From contig CAOLHI010000492.1 in assembly GCA_948474755.1 (NCBI GenBank), positions 248,001 to 312,000 of the forward strand: a stretch of DNA of 64,000 nt, written 5' to 3'. Under the pieces are notes generated by a model, which saw nothing but the letters and a program-made list of their open reading frames with translations, did not search any database and was not told the DNA's origin. Both the position numbers and the translations under genes were made by a program. Of this stretch, positions 1 through 12,770 are shown piece after piece. The DNA comes from Ctenosaura bakeri. Lineage: Eukaryota > Chordata > Lepidosauria > Squamata > Iguanidae. How positions within the stretch are numbered: position 1 is the stretch's first letter; each line of letters begins with the position of its first letter.

Positions 1-1925
1 CAAAGTTTTGCTTCCCTTGTTCTTGACTAAGGTTCTGATTGCAGAGATGGACTCTACCTTGTTCATAGATTCTCTGTTCCTGTCTGAGCAGATTTGTGCA
101 TTAAGGATGTGAGCTAAGTTGATCACTTGGGTTTAGTTCATGGGGATACAGTTGTGTGAATGCTTTCCAGTTCTTCCAATAGAGAAAGCCGATCTTAGGA
201 ATTCTAAATTCACCATGCTATTCAGGACAATGTCGTGACCATGCCAGCTCTGCTCTTCTGCTGCAGTGGGGAGAGGAGGTGACTTAGTTAAACTTTTAGT
301 GAAAAGATGCAGAGTGATTATAAGAAAGCCAGTTTAGGCATTCTAAATTCCCCATACAGTTCAAGAGACTAGAGTAAGCAAGCTAGTTCTGTTCGTCCCC
401 TGTTATCTCCATTGCTATCTACTGTTAGGGGAGTGACTGTGGCAAGGAGACCAATCTATCCATGAATAGGCTCCCCACATGATTTAAGACCCTGATTTTC
501 AGATATTCCAAGTTACGCTGGAGACCAGCACAAGAAAAACAGACTCTTTGTTGTAGACATTTGCCCTCTCACTGGTAAAGGGCAGCCACAATGACAGTGG
601 AAGGCAGGAGGCTACTGCATGCACAATGTTTTCTCCCTTTTCTCTGACCATTTCAGGCTCCACACTTGTGAGGAGAGGATGTGTCTCATCTTGGTACTTC
701 ATTGCTTGCTATAGTTCTGTTTGGAGAGGATGAAGCTCTTTCTCTTTAATGGGGAGGGGGTCACTATAACAATAGTTTTCCACAAGTATGGATATAACCT
801 TGCCTACACACAGGTCAAATGGTTGTTTTGTTTTCTTTAAACTGCCTCCAGAGGGAAGGAAGAGCTCTATCATAGGAAAGTGGTGAAAGCTAAAGTACGT
901 TTTAATTGTCATTTGCGGTCTGGAATGAACAGATTTAGAACCATCTATAGTAAGTCTCCCACTGATGAAAATGGGGGGTAGTTATCAGAGCATTGCACAG
1001 TAGCATCATTTCCAGTTAGGAAATTTTTCTTTTCTGAACTGCTACTATTTGGCTTTTCTTTGTTTGGAAGATTGGCTGTCATAGGTTAGATCAAGTGTGG
1101 GCAAGTATGGTAGATCTGGGGCCAATTTTCTTCTCCTGGGATGGTCTGGGGGCCATACAGCCTGCCAGAAATGTGACAAAAGGCCAAAACACACATACAC
1201 ACAAAAAAACACGTGGAAGCAGCTGGAAATAAATTTCTGGACTGAAACTTTGGTTTACCGTTTGGACTGACAATTCCCTGAATTTTGCAGTGTAGCTCTC
1301 AGCTCTAAAATGTATATGATGGGGGAAACAAATTATTTAGAGGTAAAGGGGTAAAACTTAAATGTGAACTTCTGTTAGAGGTTTTTTTTTTAAAAAAAAT
1401 TAATTCACAGAAAAGTGGTATGGAATGGACATTTGAATGAACATGCACAAAACTGACATATAGACGGGAATTAGACTGACTGTCCTTTCCTAACATGACT
1501 TTAAGCCACTTTACTGAAAGCTAGTTCTTTGAAATAACATGGACTTGGGTAACTCACTGGGTTTGTGTTTCAGGCAAACAGTGACTTGGAAGAAAGCTGC
1601 CCCCAGATTTGAATGTCTAGGCCTAGAGGTTCTTAATGTTGCCAGACACCTTATGGTTGATGGATTATGTTGTTGACTTTTTTTATCATCTTGTTTATGT
1701 TCTTTCCAGTGTGGAGGTTTTTTCAAGCATATGCAAGGGCTTTAAGCAAGAGGATTTTATATGTGGAATTGTTAACTGCCATTAAGAAGGATTACCTATA
1801 GCCGTTATTTTACTGCCTGATTCTTGTACCTGAAATATTTCTTAATACTTTCATAAGAGAAACCTCTGTTCTTCTGGACAATTCTCTGGGATTTTTGGCT
1901 GGTTAGTGGAAGGAAGGATTCTTGT
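1..1925. other. No gene recognised
   Basis: Non-coding sequence upstream of RNF144A's first coding exon. Short open frames here have no family-like features. I see no CpG-rich promoter and no clear repeat. Confidence 0.5.
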
Positions 1926-2767
1926 TAAGGATGGGCCAACCGAATCCTCAAATCCTGGGTAAAGATTTGAGGTTCCTGAATCCCAATCCCTGTACCAAAA
2001 TAGGCAAACCGAATCTTTCAAATCCGCCAACTAAATAGATTGTTGGAGACCGGGACGCCTCAAAACCTGGGAGACCGGGACACCTGAAAATTTGGGAGAC
2101 TATACATACAAGGGAAGATAGTAAGTAGGTGAGGTTTTCTCTTGGAGTAATAATGACCTTTGCTAACAATTTCAGAAATTACATCTGGGCTTATATTCTA
2201 AGATATTTAAATGGAACATTCCATATTTAAGTTCAGTTCTTGACTGGAAGCTACAGGCTTGAGATTTCAAGGACAGCTGAAACATGCCTTTGCAGAGCTC
2301 CCTTGCAAACCTCTTTCAGACATAATTCTGGGCTTTGGAGTTTTACAGGGTGTCACAGCCCTCTCTGCCAAAGTGTGCTGGTGCATCATCAGACTACAAA
2401 CCCCAGGATGCCAGAAGGAGCTATGCAAAGAAAAGCCAGTTTTGACCTGGATTATCTCTGTACTCTAGTATGTGGCCCTGTTTACGCAGGCTGGAAAATG
2501 TGGGATTAATCCACATTTTCCTGCCTGTGTAGAAAAGGCCTTCATGTCATTTTCAATCTGGGGAGATCCTGAGGCAGAACTAGGACAATTGTCTTGTCCA
2601 GATTTCTTCAGAGGGAGGTTTGCCTTTGCCTAGGCTTTTTCTAAGGCTGAGAGAGTGTGTCTTACCCAAGATTATCCTTCTTTCCCTTGCTTTTGAGATT
2701 CGTGGATTCCCAGAACCTTCCAGGGATTCGGATCCAGAAAATTCTGGATTCCTTGTTCATCCTTACC
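1926..2767. mobile_element. Possible 0.84-kb element with terminal inverted repeats
   Basis: The left end near 1926 reads TTAAGGATGGGCCAACC and then GAATCC. The reverse complement of the right end near 2767 reads TAAGGATGAACAAGGAATCC. The ends agree imperfectly. The interior has GAATCC/GGATTC motifs and a 25-bp tandem repeat at 2045-2100. No transposase frame is present, so if real this is a non-autonomous DNA element. Boundaries are approximate. Confidence 0.4.
2045..2100. repeat. 25-bp tandem repeat, two units plus start of a third
   Basis: Units begin with GGAGACCGGGAC at 2045 and 2070, and GGAGAC again at 2095. The two units differ at a few positions. Confidence 0.75.
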
Positions 2768-5700
2768 TCCACTCTCCTAAAGTTAGTTGTGGCTAAATCC
2801 TATGCAAACCAATTAGACAAATATTAATTGCACCTCACTTACATCCCTTTGGCTAGAGTCAGATGTCATATTTCAAATACATAGGACACACCTTGCTGTG
2901 TTCTGTGTTAAACAAATAGTTTACTACTATTATCTTGGCAAAAAATTCTCATAGATTGTGGTGAACACCTTGCCAAACCAGGGTTTGATCTAGATCTGTA
3001 ATTCTGTTTTGAAGAGTTTCCTGAAGCAATAGTTTATAATCCAAACTATGACTTTGATCATACCAAGAGGTACATTTTAATTGTTTTATTCTTTTTGTAA
3101 ACCCATCATAGAATATATAATAGAAGAATTATATAATAGAATATAGAATATGTAGAATATATAATAGAAGGATTATAACAAAATCAGTACTGTAATGTCT
3201 TTCTTCCAGAAAGGAAAAAAAAAAAATTAGCAGCAGCAGATGAAAGGGAACTAGGCTTTCTTTCTTTCTCTAAATCTGAGTGTGATCCCTAAGTATTTTT
3301 CTTTCCCCTCCTAGGACTGCCGCAAATCTGTCTGATGGTCTGAGGAGGACTGGCTGCTGTTCTGGTGCTGGTCTTTCTTTTCATCCCCATATGAAAGCTG
3401 CTTCCCAGTGCAGTCTCTTTTGTCCACCTTGCCTGCTAAAGAACCTTTTTCAATCCTTTTCTGTATTAAATTTTCTTTCCAAATGGATCTCATCAACAAT
3501 CTTCTGTGTCACTTAATTGGAACTGTAATGCTATTGTTATTGTTTAGTTTAATTTGCTGTTGTTGTTTGGAACAAGGAAGATTTGCTTTGTAAACTGACT
3601 GAGTTGAGTGTGCAATTTCAAATATCCCTTTTAATTTCTTTGTTTTGTCCTCTGGGGCTGAATGAGGAACAAACAACTGAAGATTGAGCTGTGGAGGGAG
3701 GCTGTTGCAGGGAAGGAAAAAATACCTGGAGTGGATTTGAGGAGGAAGAAGTTACAAGAGTGTCTCACCTAGCTTCTGTAACTGCCTTTGAAAACAGATG
3801 TATGCTATGCTGTCCTGGGGTAGGATTTGCAAGAGAAGTAAGGACAGTATTGTATTATTGGAAAGATCTGTGCAGAGAACTGATGCCTGCAGAAAACAGT
3901 GCCACCAGCACTGTTAGCCCTTGTAGTTCGTGTTACTGTTCAGTGGGAGGAAAGGCAAAGACAGTGTTCAGAGGCATTTTTACTGTAGTCTTGCTGACTA
4001 GCAGAAATACCTTTTGGTTACTAGCCTGGATATAGTTTGTAGACAGCAGAATAATGTACAAGATGGAACAGGACTTGTTCCTGATCCTTCAAATTAGAAC
4101 TGGAAATACAATGCTGAATCCAACCAATAAGAATTAGTTGCAGTCAATATTTGTTCCTTTGATTTTGCTGAGTGACAACACTAAACTTTAGCTGTAGTAC
4201 CAGGTCATATGGGCCAGCCTGATTTCTTGTGACACACACATGACAATGCACGCATGCACACACACACACACAAAACACACAATGACAGAACTCCATTTTA
4301 CTCTGTCATATGAACATTTTCACTCTTATGTTCCTGGGTTCAGGAAAATCTCCTTCCATGGCCAATTCATTTCTCTCCTCTTTCTCTTTAATCTATCAGT
4401 TTAGACAGCATGCCTATACCTGTGGACAAGCAATATCAAATAACTGGTTTAAAAGTTTTTAGTACTTTCTTCTCCGAGGAAGAATAGGGAGGCAGCTGGG
4501 ATCTGTTTTAACTTTTCTCGTAAACAGAGACATCTGAGAATTATTTTGGGCTCTTTAGGAGCATTTTTCAACATGTTTTTTATTCAAGGCTGAGATGTTC
4601 TCTTTCAGAGTGTTTGATCCCAGCAACCAGGTCAGCCATGCCTACCTGTATACAGTGTGTCCTCAGTATATGTTTGGGTTTCATTCCAGGAACCGTTGCA
4701 AATAGCAATAATTGTGAATGCTCACATCCCAGTATATTCACCAGTGGCAATGTGCACATGGATGCTGCAGTGCATGTGCACACATCACCATCTTTTTAGG
4801 TATAGAATGTGATGTGGTCACAGACACTCAAACTCACACATCCAGAGACTGTGGGTAAGGAGGATCCACTGAAGTACAACAGACTTGGAGAACTGTGGAA
4901 TTACTGTGGAAATTCATTTTTGGACATATATTTAAAAATATTGGTATTTGCAGTTGATGCCATGACTCTTCATCCAAATCCAAGAATTAGCTCTCAAGTA
5001 TTTTCTTCTTCCATTTTCTTAATGCTAGAGAACCATGATTGGCTTAATACAAATGCTGTTTTATGGAATTGGAAGTATCCTACATTCTGTGCAAGCGTAT
5101 AGATATTCTGAAGAGCATGTGAAGAAAAAAATTCCTTCCTTGAAAACTGGGCAAAAGTTTAAGCCTCCAGATTAATTGGGTACTGGAAATATCTGAAAAC
5201 AGCTTGGAAAAGCTAACTTAAGCATTTAGATCTAATTTAAGTTGTACAGTTTTTAAAAAAGCAAACTTGCGGTAGTGTCCCTCTTGGAACTCAGGTCCTA
5301 TTTTTACATTTCAGATGGTACTTTTGGGATATAAGGCTGCTCTTAAGGAAAGAGTGGTCATTAAAGTAAATAGGAAAGAACAATAATGAAAGAGTGTGCC
5401 CCAGAAAAAGATTCACTGTTGGCATAGTGGGATTACTTTAAATAGGTGTGTATGTCCCAAGAGCTGATTTTGTTTTACCACATGACTCAGCTAGGTTACC
5501 GAGGATGGACTTCATCTGTAATCTTCTCAGAAATTTGAACTGAGGATGGGGCCCTGTGGCTTTTGGATTGGCTTGTTCTTGGGCAACACAAACTGAATTT
5601 TTGAAAGGTTCTCGCCATTTAAAAACGCGGTAGAAACTTTTGGAATAAGCACTTTCTTTTTGGTTTTACATTCAACTGATTACCTTATTTGAAAGATTTT

Positions 5701-5838
5701 GTTTTTGTTTGTATTTAATTTTCAATAAGGTGGTTGGAGGTGAGTTCCTATTTATGTATTTTGTTCATCAAGAAAAAGCAGCCAATTTAAACCTATCCCT
5801 GTAGGAACTTATTTAGAGAAAAGCAGAGGTTAGAACAA
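2768..5838. other. No gene recognised; short CA microsatellite
   Basis: Unique-looking non-coding DNA. A CA/CACACA run lies at about 4251-4272, and a small ATATAATAGAA-rich patch at 3110-3180. Nothing else is supportable. Confidence 0.5.
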
Positions 5839-5948
5839 TTATATTTTTGGACTATAACTTCCAGAATGCACCAGTCAGCCTAGCCAGGGGGCATGCTGAC
5901 TATGAGATTCTGACTGTTGTCTAAAAAAGTAACTTTTCCTAGTTCTGG
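5839..5948. repeat. Fold-back element, TTTTTGGACTAYAACTTCC type (family C)
   Basis: The left arm reads TTTTTGGACTATAACTTCCA. The right end carries AAAAAAGTAACTTTTCC, the recurring signature of this family, seen again at 12605, 15765, 32940 and 36070. It looks like a diverged non-autonomous DNA element. Confidence 0.5.
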
Positions 5949-7407
5949 GGAACAGATTGCAGAATAAGGACTAATGAACACACTGTTTTAGAGGTGTAGT
6001 AACCCCAGAAGAATCCAGTGTGCCATTCTACTGGTCTAATCTTCTTAACAAAAGAGTGTTTCAAAAATGCAGATACTGTGACTGAATGGATAGTTTATTG
6101 GTGGAAATACTGGGAGGAAATACCTGACCTTTGTATGGATGGATGACTATACGTTAGATTTGCCAGGAGCTTGATAAATCTGGTAAGATTGCAGGGCAGT
6201 ATTCTGAATTGTCAAATCCACATATTTAAGTTTCACTTCTGACATATTCCAACAGTAGAACTCCAAGTTAGTAGTACAGTAAATCAATTCTTGAACTTAT
6301 ACTACTCTTCTTTTGCTTGTCAGTTTCAGGGCTGGACCTTCCCTACATGCTAGGTATGGCTTGTTTTGATCAGGCCAGTATGACATCCAGTTGCACCACC
6401 ACATGCCAGGATCACAACTGCTAAAATACCATATCTGGATGGCAGCACGACTATGCTTTCCAGATACTGCCCCAGTAAGTGGCTTTTCAGGTTCTTGGAG
6501 TAATGGTGTTCATGCACCCTCCTCCAAATTCCTAGAATTATGGGAACAAGGCCCTTTACAGAAGTGGTGAGAAAAATCCTCAGCTTTTAAAGTTTCAAAG
6601 CCTGCAGTCCTATATGGACTTACTGGGAGTTCTGGTGGAATTCTAAGATAAAAGTAATCTCCCTTCCTTAGATCATCCATGGGTAACAGCTTCTGGCTCT
6701 AGTGGATACGTCTTGGATGTCACGTCAGGACAGTTGGAAGAAGATTTTGTTTGATGTTCTACCAAAACCACTGTGCTGCTTGGAATGTACAGTTCTGAAA
6801 CACACAAGCAAATGCTTTGTAACGAGCACCAGGATTTACTCAGGAAGTTGCTATGTTTGAACCCTTCACGGAGCCCTTAATATTATTAACATTTACATAG
6901 GTAGACTTGCAAAGGTAAAATAGTCTGAAAGGAAAATTCCTCCCAGAATAGTTTCTTGGCAGGACAACTCGTACTTCTTGGGCACACGGTCAGCACAATA
7001 TGCCATGTGTTGTCTCTGGCTTGGTGCATCTGCTCCCATATCCAGTGAGCACATAGTCCTTTGGAAAATTTGTGCAAACGAAGGAAAATGCTACAGGTTT
7101 CCATGATGTGCAAGAAATGAGTGTGGGTGTGATTTCTGTGCTTCCTTGATAAACTCTTTGGCCTCTGGAGGACTGCTGTGTTTTCATAGATTCTATGTTT
7201 GTATCTGCACAAAGATTGCTAGCTCTAGCACTGCCAGTTGATTGCTTTATTCCTAAACTCACATAGGTAGTACAAGAGGAAGGTGAGAAAGGAAGACATC
7301 TCTCTCCATCCAGCCCCCCAAGTAGCTGTTCCACTGTTGCATTGCTGTAGCTTCTTCAAGAAGAGACCTCTTTTCTCAGACAGATTATTAAATCTTAGTG
7401 TAATGTA
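5949..7407. other. No gene recognised
   Basis: Non-coding DNA with no recognisable repeat. The open frames on the minus strand near 6886-7334 overlap each other in different frames and look like chance. Confidence 0.5.
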
Positions 7408-7603
7408 TGTGCCTTAAGGTTGCCTGTTGACTTATGGCAACCCTATGAATTTCATAGGGTTTTCTTAAATAAGTAATGCTCAGAAGTGATTTGCCATTGT
7501 CTTCCTCTCAAACATAGCCTGCAGCACCTGGTAGTCCTTGATGGTCTCCTTTCCAAGTATTAACCAGGCCAGACCCTGCTTCACTTTGGCAGTGAGGATC
7601 ACA
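7408..7603 (-). mobile_element. 5S-rRNA-derived SINE with Bov-B-type tail
   Basis: On the minus strand the head (7517-7603) matches the 3' half of vertebrate 5S rRNA. On the plus strand GCAGCACCTGGTAG, GGTCTCC, CCAAGTATTAACCAGG and GACCCTGCTT follow in the order of the 5S reverse complement. The tail (7408-7516) has the GACTTATGGCAACCCTATG and GTTTTCTT motifs shared with the tRNA-type SINEs here and with Bov-B LINE 3' ends. This is the 5S-Sauria type of SINE; the copy is diverged and inactive. Confidence 0.8.
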
Positions 7604-9099
7604 GGAAATTAAAATGCATCTCTAAGTCTGCTTCCTTGAGTATTGGGTGCAGCCAAACTTGATAGGAATTAGAGTCAAATTCTAGAGCCAGAAATTGCCG
7701 TATCTGCTCATTTTTGCCTTTGAGTGCCTTTGAGTCCTCCCCCCAACACAAATTGTCAGTGTATATGGCTTTATCTCAATCAGGACCCAAGCCTTATGGT
7801 TAGGGGATCTTCTAGTCCTTTGCTCTACTGTGGTCATAAAGCAGGTGAGTGTTCCATATGTGTAGTTTACATTGCACCCCCCCCCCCAAAAGAGGAAACA
7901 TTGGCTTCTGCTTTGACAGTGCAGATTGCACATTTGGCAACATCAGAAAGTGAAGGGTTAAAGCCCTTTACCTCCCATACTGGAGTTGCAATCTGGATTG
8001 GGTACCCTGACCAATCCATGGCTATTTACATGGAAATGGAGTACATTCAAGGCATGGATGCATTATGCAGATGAAATAATGAGTAACTTGGCCCTTACTT
8101 TAGAGAACATACTTTTAAGATGCAGCTGTTAATATCAACTGTTACTATCTCTCTCAGAATCTAACGTGTGGAATAAACTTGTAAAGTGCACAGTGGCTTT
8201 TCTGGATTTTTTCCCCCAACAAGTGATCAGAGCTTGCCTCACTGACCATATATAAATGGCAGGGTGCATAGATAGAGCAGTTCAGTATGGATCTCTGCAG
8301 TGCCCAACTTAAGGCAGAAATACTGGTGTCTTTCTTGCTTTTAATGTGTGTAGTGGCTTTATGGCCTATATGGGAGGAGAAGGAATCTTCTTGAAGCAGA
8401 GCAAATTGCAGAGAGCAGTGGGTTATGGCTGGCGTGGAAAAGTATAGCAAGACATTTCAGTTGGGGATACAGGAAATATCTTTTTGTTCCTCTGCTTCAT
8501 GCAGATTCAGCTCACCATATAGTTTCTGTGTTTAAGCCATTAAGGCAGTGGCCAGAAATATTACTGGATGTCTCTAGGGTGTCCCCACCACCACACATTT
8601 CTTTCTTCCTTGCTATCAGTTGATTGGTGCAAACCATGGAAATTAAGAGTTTGACTGTAAAGAACTGGCACTTTCTTTCAGAGGAAATGCAGTTGTGCTG
8701 TTTGCTTTTCTTGAAATACCCTCATGTGGTGTTAGGATGACTACATACTAGCATTTCAAAATGAAGTATGAATGATGAATTAGTAATCAAGAGAACAATA
8801 TTTTTCATAAAATGTGTGTATGCTAATGTGCAGATGCATTTTAGAACTAATTAAAATAGAAATGAACTGTATTTCTAAGCATACATCTTGCCATTGTTTG
8901 GAAGACTGACCAGTGGCCAGAATATACGTGAGGTCTGCTGCCCAAATGCTAAATGTGGACTGATAACCTCAAGCCCGCTGCTTCCTCTCCCTCTGATGTT
9001 TCTTTTATCTTTAAATCAGAGAACTGCTTCTTTAAAACAGGATGACATGGTACTCCTATTATTTTTCTTTTCCTTTTGCTGTTATTCTTCATCGTGATA
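7604..9099. other. No gene recognised
   Basis: Non-coding DNA with a C11 run at 7878. No convincing repeat or exon was seen. Confidence 0.45.
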
Positions 9100-9480
9100 C
9101 TTGAGGGACTACTCTCTTTCCATATGAATTTGTTTCACTGAAGGCCATCTTAAGCGTCCACCAGCTCTGTGCCGAGAGGGAGTTGGTGACTGAACAGGGG
9201 GCTTTCTCACTGGTGGCAAGTCTGTATGGAATGCCCTCCCCAGGAAGACTTGCCTGGTACTAGTTGGAGCTCTTTCAAGCACCAAGTGATAACTTTTACA
9301 TTTTCCCATAAATCTGACAACATGGGGACTGAAACATATTTTATTAAATGTTATTTTATTGGTTGTGCTGGGTTTATTGTTTTTCTTATATCTACTTATA
9401 TGGATTTAATTATTTTATTGTATTTTTGTTGTTTTTAATGATTATTTAAACTGCCCTGGAAAGTTTTAAATGGAAGGTTA
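9100..9480 (+). mobile_element. L2-like LINE 3' end (degraded)
   Basis: The plus strand keeps traces of the L2-type ORF2 C-terminus (GGFLTGGKSVWNALP near 9197-9242). A T/A-rich 3' UTR and AAACTGCCCTGGAAAG follow. The frame is broken by stops. It is directly followed by a SINE at 9503. Confidence 0.55.
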
Positions 9481-9502
9481 GCATATAACTATTTCACATA
9501 TG

Positions 9503-10176
9503 GGAGCCAGTGTAGTGTAGTGGTTTGAGTGCTGAACTAGGACTCCAGGAGACTAAGGCTTGATTCCCCAGTCAGCTATGGAAACCAGGTGGGTTACCTT
9601 GGGGATTCACTTGCACAGGGAAAAGCAGTGGCAAACTGGAATCTTTCCAGAGAAAAGCAACCAAGATGATCAAGGTCTAGAAACCAAGATTTATAAGGAA
9701 TGACTTAGGGAGCTGTAGATGTTTAGTTTGGAAAAGTGAATATTGAGGGATAACATGATAGATAAATATCTAAAGGGATGTCATGTAGAAGCTGGAGCCA
9801 GCTTGTTTTCTGCTGCTCAAGAGCCTAGAATGCAAACCAACGGATTCAAATTACAAGAAAAGTGATTCTGTTTAAACTTTAGGAAGAACTTCTTCTTTTT
9901 TTTTTTAATTGTAAGAGCTGATCAACAGTGGAATAGATTGCCTCCAAGCATGGTCTACTTTCCCATCTTTGAAAGTCTTTCAAGCAGAGGTTGGATGGGC
10001 ATCTTTCAGGAGTGCTGTAGTTGTGTATTCCTATATGGTAGGGGGTTAGACTGGATAGTCCTTGTGGTCCTTTCCAACTCTAAGTTTCTGTGATTCTGTG
10101 ATTCTAAATCTTGCTCAGAAAGGTTTGCCTTACAGTCACCTTAACTCAGAAATGACTTGAAGGCACACAACAAATA
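9503..10176 (+). mobile_element. tRNA-type SINE with Bov-B tail, split by a CR1 insertion
   Basis: The head at 9503 reads GGGAGCCAGTGTAGTGTAGT, then box-B-like GGCTTGATTCCC, and runs to about 9645. The body resumes at 10107 with AATCTTGCTCAGAAAGG and ends with ATGACTTGAAGGCACACAAC. The two halves join exactly across the CR1, so the SINE is the older insertion. Confidence 0.85.
9646..10106 (+). mobile_element. CR1 LINE 3' end nested in a SINE
   Basis: The insert encodes remnants of the CR1 ORF2 C-terminus (broken) and ends with CCTTGTGGTCCTTTCCAACT and the CR1 octamer tail TGATTCTG. It is flanked by a 6-bp target duplication AATCTT at 9640-9645 and 10107-10112. It is 5'-truncated, as usual for CR1. 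Confidence 0.9.
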
Positions 10177-10329
10177 AATTGATGTACATTGAAACCTATA
10201 TGACTTATACTTCTTTTTTAAATCTGAGATAATTTTATTTTGTACTGGCCTATAAGTCATGTGTACTGAACAGGCGTCCTGGCTCCCTCTGTTACTGCTT
10301 GTATCAAATGAGCAGCATCCAGGGGTCAT

Positions 10330-10900
10330 GACATTGTGGAGCACAAAACTCTCTTGCTGCAGCAGCTCCACTAGCTGCTGGTCTGTTTCCAGGCACAATT
10401 CAGAGCATTGGTGATGACCTATAAAGTCCTATATTGCTTGAGTCCAGGCTGTTTGAAGGAGCATATCTATGTTTATGAGCCCATTAGAGCTCTATGATCA
10501 TTTGCAGAAGCCCTTGGCTTTGCCTCACCACTTTCTAAGGCTTGTTTGGTGGGGACAAGGGAGAAGACCTTCTTGGTGGCTGCTTCCAGACTTTTGAACT
10601 CCCTTCCTGCAGAGACCAGATTGGCCCCATCCTTGTTCTCCTTCCATCAGCAAGTCAAAAGATTTTTACACTGTCAACCTTTTAGAAACTGACTGGTGTG
10701 GGATTCTAATGCTGTGCAGTGCTGTTTTTAAAGTTTGCATACAGTCTTCTAATAAATTTTAATGTTTGTGATGTTTAAAGATTATAAATTATTTAATCAT
10801 TTTAAAATAATTCTTAATTTATGCTTTTATTAATGATTTTGTATCATTTTTAATTATTGTTTTTAAATACATGGTTAATCATCTTGAGTCTCCTGAGTCA
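10330..10900 (+). mobile_element. L2-like LINE 3' end (ORF2 C-terminus and 3' UTR)
   Basis: Translation near 10420-10690 gives the pattern of the L2/Rex-type ORF2 end, with a MTYKVLYCLSPG block and later a SRLLNSLPAETRLAP block, broken by stops. An AT-rich 3' UTR follows, with AATAAATTTTAATG near 10751. The copy is degraded. Confidence 0.65.
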
Positions 10901-12600
10901 ACCTACTATTTTCAGTCCTATTTCCCCAATTTCGAGGGCACAAATTGGCCAGCCATGGTTGCAAAATCATCTAGGATTTAATTTGTAAGTTGGGACCTTG
11001 TCCTCCAATCACTTCAGATTTTTGAAGAAAGAGCCCCCAGACCTAAAACAGTCCTGCTTATTTCCCAAATGGCCTCAAATGAGCAATCAGATCTCAAGAG
11101 GCTCCTGAGGTGTGTTTGGACATTTTGGGGCCAAACTGGGGAGTGATGTGGCAGCAAACACCGGATTTTTGCCTGCATATGTCTTAGTTGCCCTCCTCTA
11201 AACCATATGAACTAGGTTTCAGACTGGTGATTAATCAGCGCCATACAGTTAATTGTATGCACCAATTCAAATTTCAGGAAACAGTATTATCCAGAATACA
11301 GATTTCTAGCACAATCTTGGAAAGTAAGAGTGTGGAACCTCAGGCCAAGGGGGCAAACCCAGCCCTCCTAGGGTCCCAGTCTAGTTCTCTGGACTTCCTC
11401 AGATGGCCATTTCCACTTCCCTATGACACAGTTGTTTGGTACTTTCCCAAACATGCATCTTGCATGGGTTTTTTCCCATTTGAAATTCCTCTCCCTAAGG
11501 CAGAGTTACAGTCAGTAAGAACTTTATGCTGAAATATGTAGGTATTTTTGATCCCACCATTTTGCCAGGCACCCAGAAGTTTCACTGAAACTGAATTTGA
11601 TGCTTGGATGGACAGATGTTTCCATCTTTGTTTTAAAGTCCACTCAGAAGTAAACCCAAGTGAGTTCTCTGGCATTTAACTGCTAATTCATTTTTTGCAG
11701 CAACTGAAGCAGAAAGTTGATTTCAATATCTGGCATTCTCTCTCTTTGTTTACTACACTCTGTTATGTTACTAAACCAGTGTGGGAGCTTTCTCAAGGGA
11801 AGCAATATAAAAACAGAAGAAATAAACTAACTCTAAAATTAATTTGAATGTTTGTTTGAGACAGGCAGTGCAACAATAACAATTTTCTCTTTGAGGCACT
11901 GACTGATGGTAGTGTTTAACTTAAAATAAGCAGCCTAAAATATATATAAAATGAAATAATTCTCAAATTATTCAAAAAAACACAAAATTTTGTTAGCCTA
12001 TTGTTAAAGTTATTTCTCCATTATCTTAAAAAAAGTGCTTGGAGACAGCAAGGAAGAGCAGTTTGATTAACAATGGATTTTTATGGCGAACTCTCAAATA
12101 TAAGAGGGAGAGCACCCCAGCACATACTTCCTTTGAGCTACTGAAGTAAATAGATGGGACCAGGTTTAAATAAATATGCGATCACAAAATAAACATAAAC
12201 ATAAAACATGTGATTTGAGGCAATAAAGTGTAATATTATAGAGTAATATTATATACTAAAAATAATTCACAAAGTTAAATTTTCAACTATGACATTAAAC
12301 ATCCTTCATTTGGACAAAGGAAATCCTATATTTTACTTTTGCAGACAAAATAAAACCACTATATCCAGCTGAGAATATTTTTTCAATGACTACCACTTAG
12401 TAAATATAGCCTCTAAAACAATCCCACCAGATTTTATATTTTTTTAGAGTAGACTTGAACACATTAGGAATTATTATTTTCAAGGCAAAATAATCCTTAG
12501 GAAGCTTGTGGTTATTGCTTTGCGCTGCTTTTGCCAATGGTAAAGCATAACTCATGAAATTCTTGTCATTGGTTAAGTGGGACACTTCCTCTTGGAAAAA
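10901..12600. other. No gene recognised; AT-rich
   Basis: Non-coding. 11930-12330 is strongly AT-rich. A fragment near 11640-11670 (CACTCAGAAGTAAACCCA) resembles a dispersed reptile repeat, but boundaries cannot be set. Confidence 0.45.
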
Positions 12601-12603
12601 CTA

Positions 12604-12712
12604 CCAGAGATGGGGAAAGTTACTTTTTTTGGACTACAGCCTCCGAACTCCCCACTAAAATGGATTCTAGGTGTTGTATTCCACAAAATGACTTTTCCAG
12701 GCTCTGCAAACT
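12604..12712. repeat. Fold-back element, family C
   Basis: The left arm reads GGGGAAAGTTACTTTTTTTG then GACTACAGCC. The right arm reads TGTATTCCACAAAATGACTT then TTCCAGGCTCTG. The arms pair as a hairpin around TGGATTCTAGG. Confidence 0.6.
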
Positions 12713-12770
12713 GCATATGGTTTGATGAGTTTACGGGCAGTTCTTAATGGGTAACAAGTTACACATCAGA

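Noticed and set aside
2240..4035. Frames of 89 and 114 codons
   Set aside because: No similarity to known proteins, no splice or promoter context.
7517..7603. A functional 5S rRNA gene
   Set aside because: Only the 3' half is present, diverged, and joined to a SINE tail.
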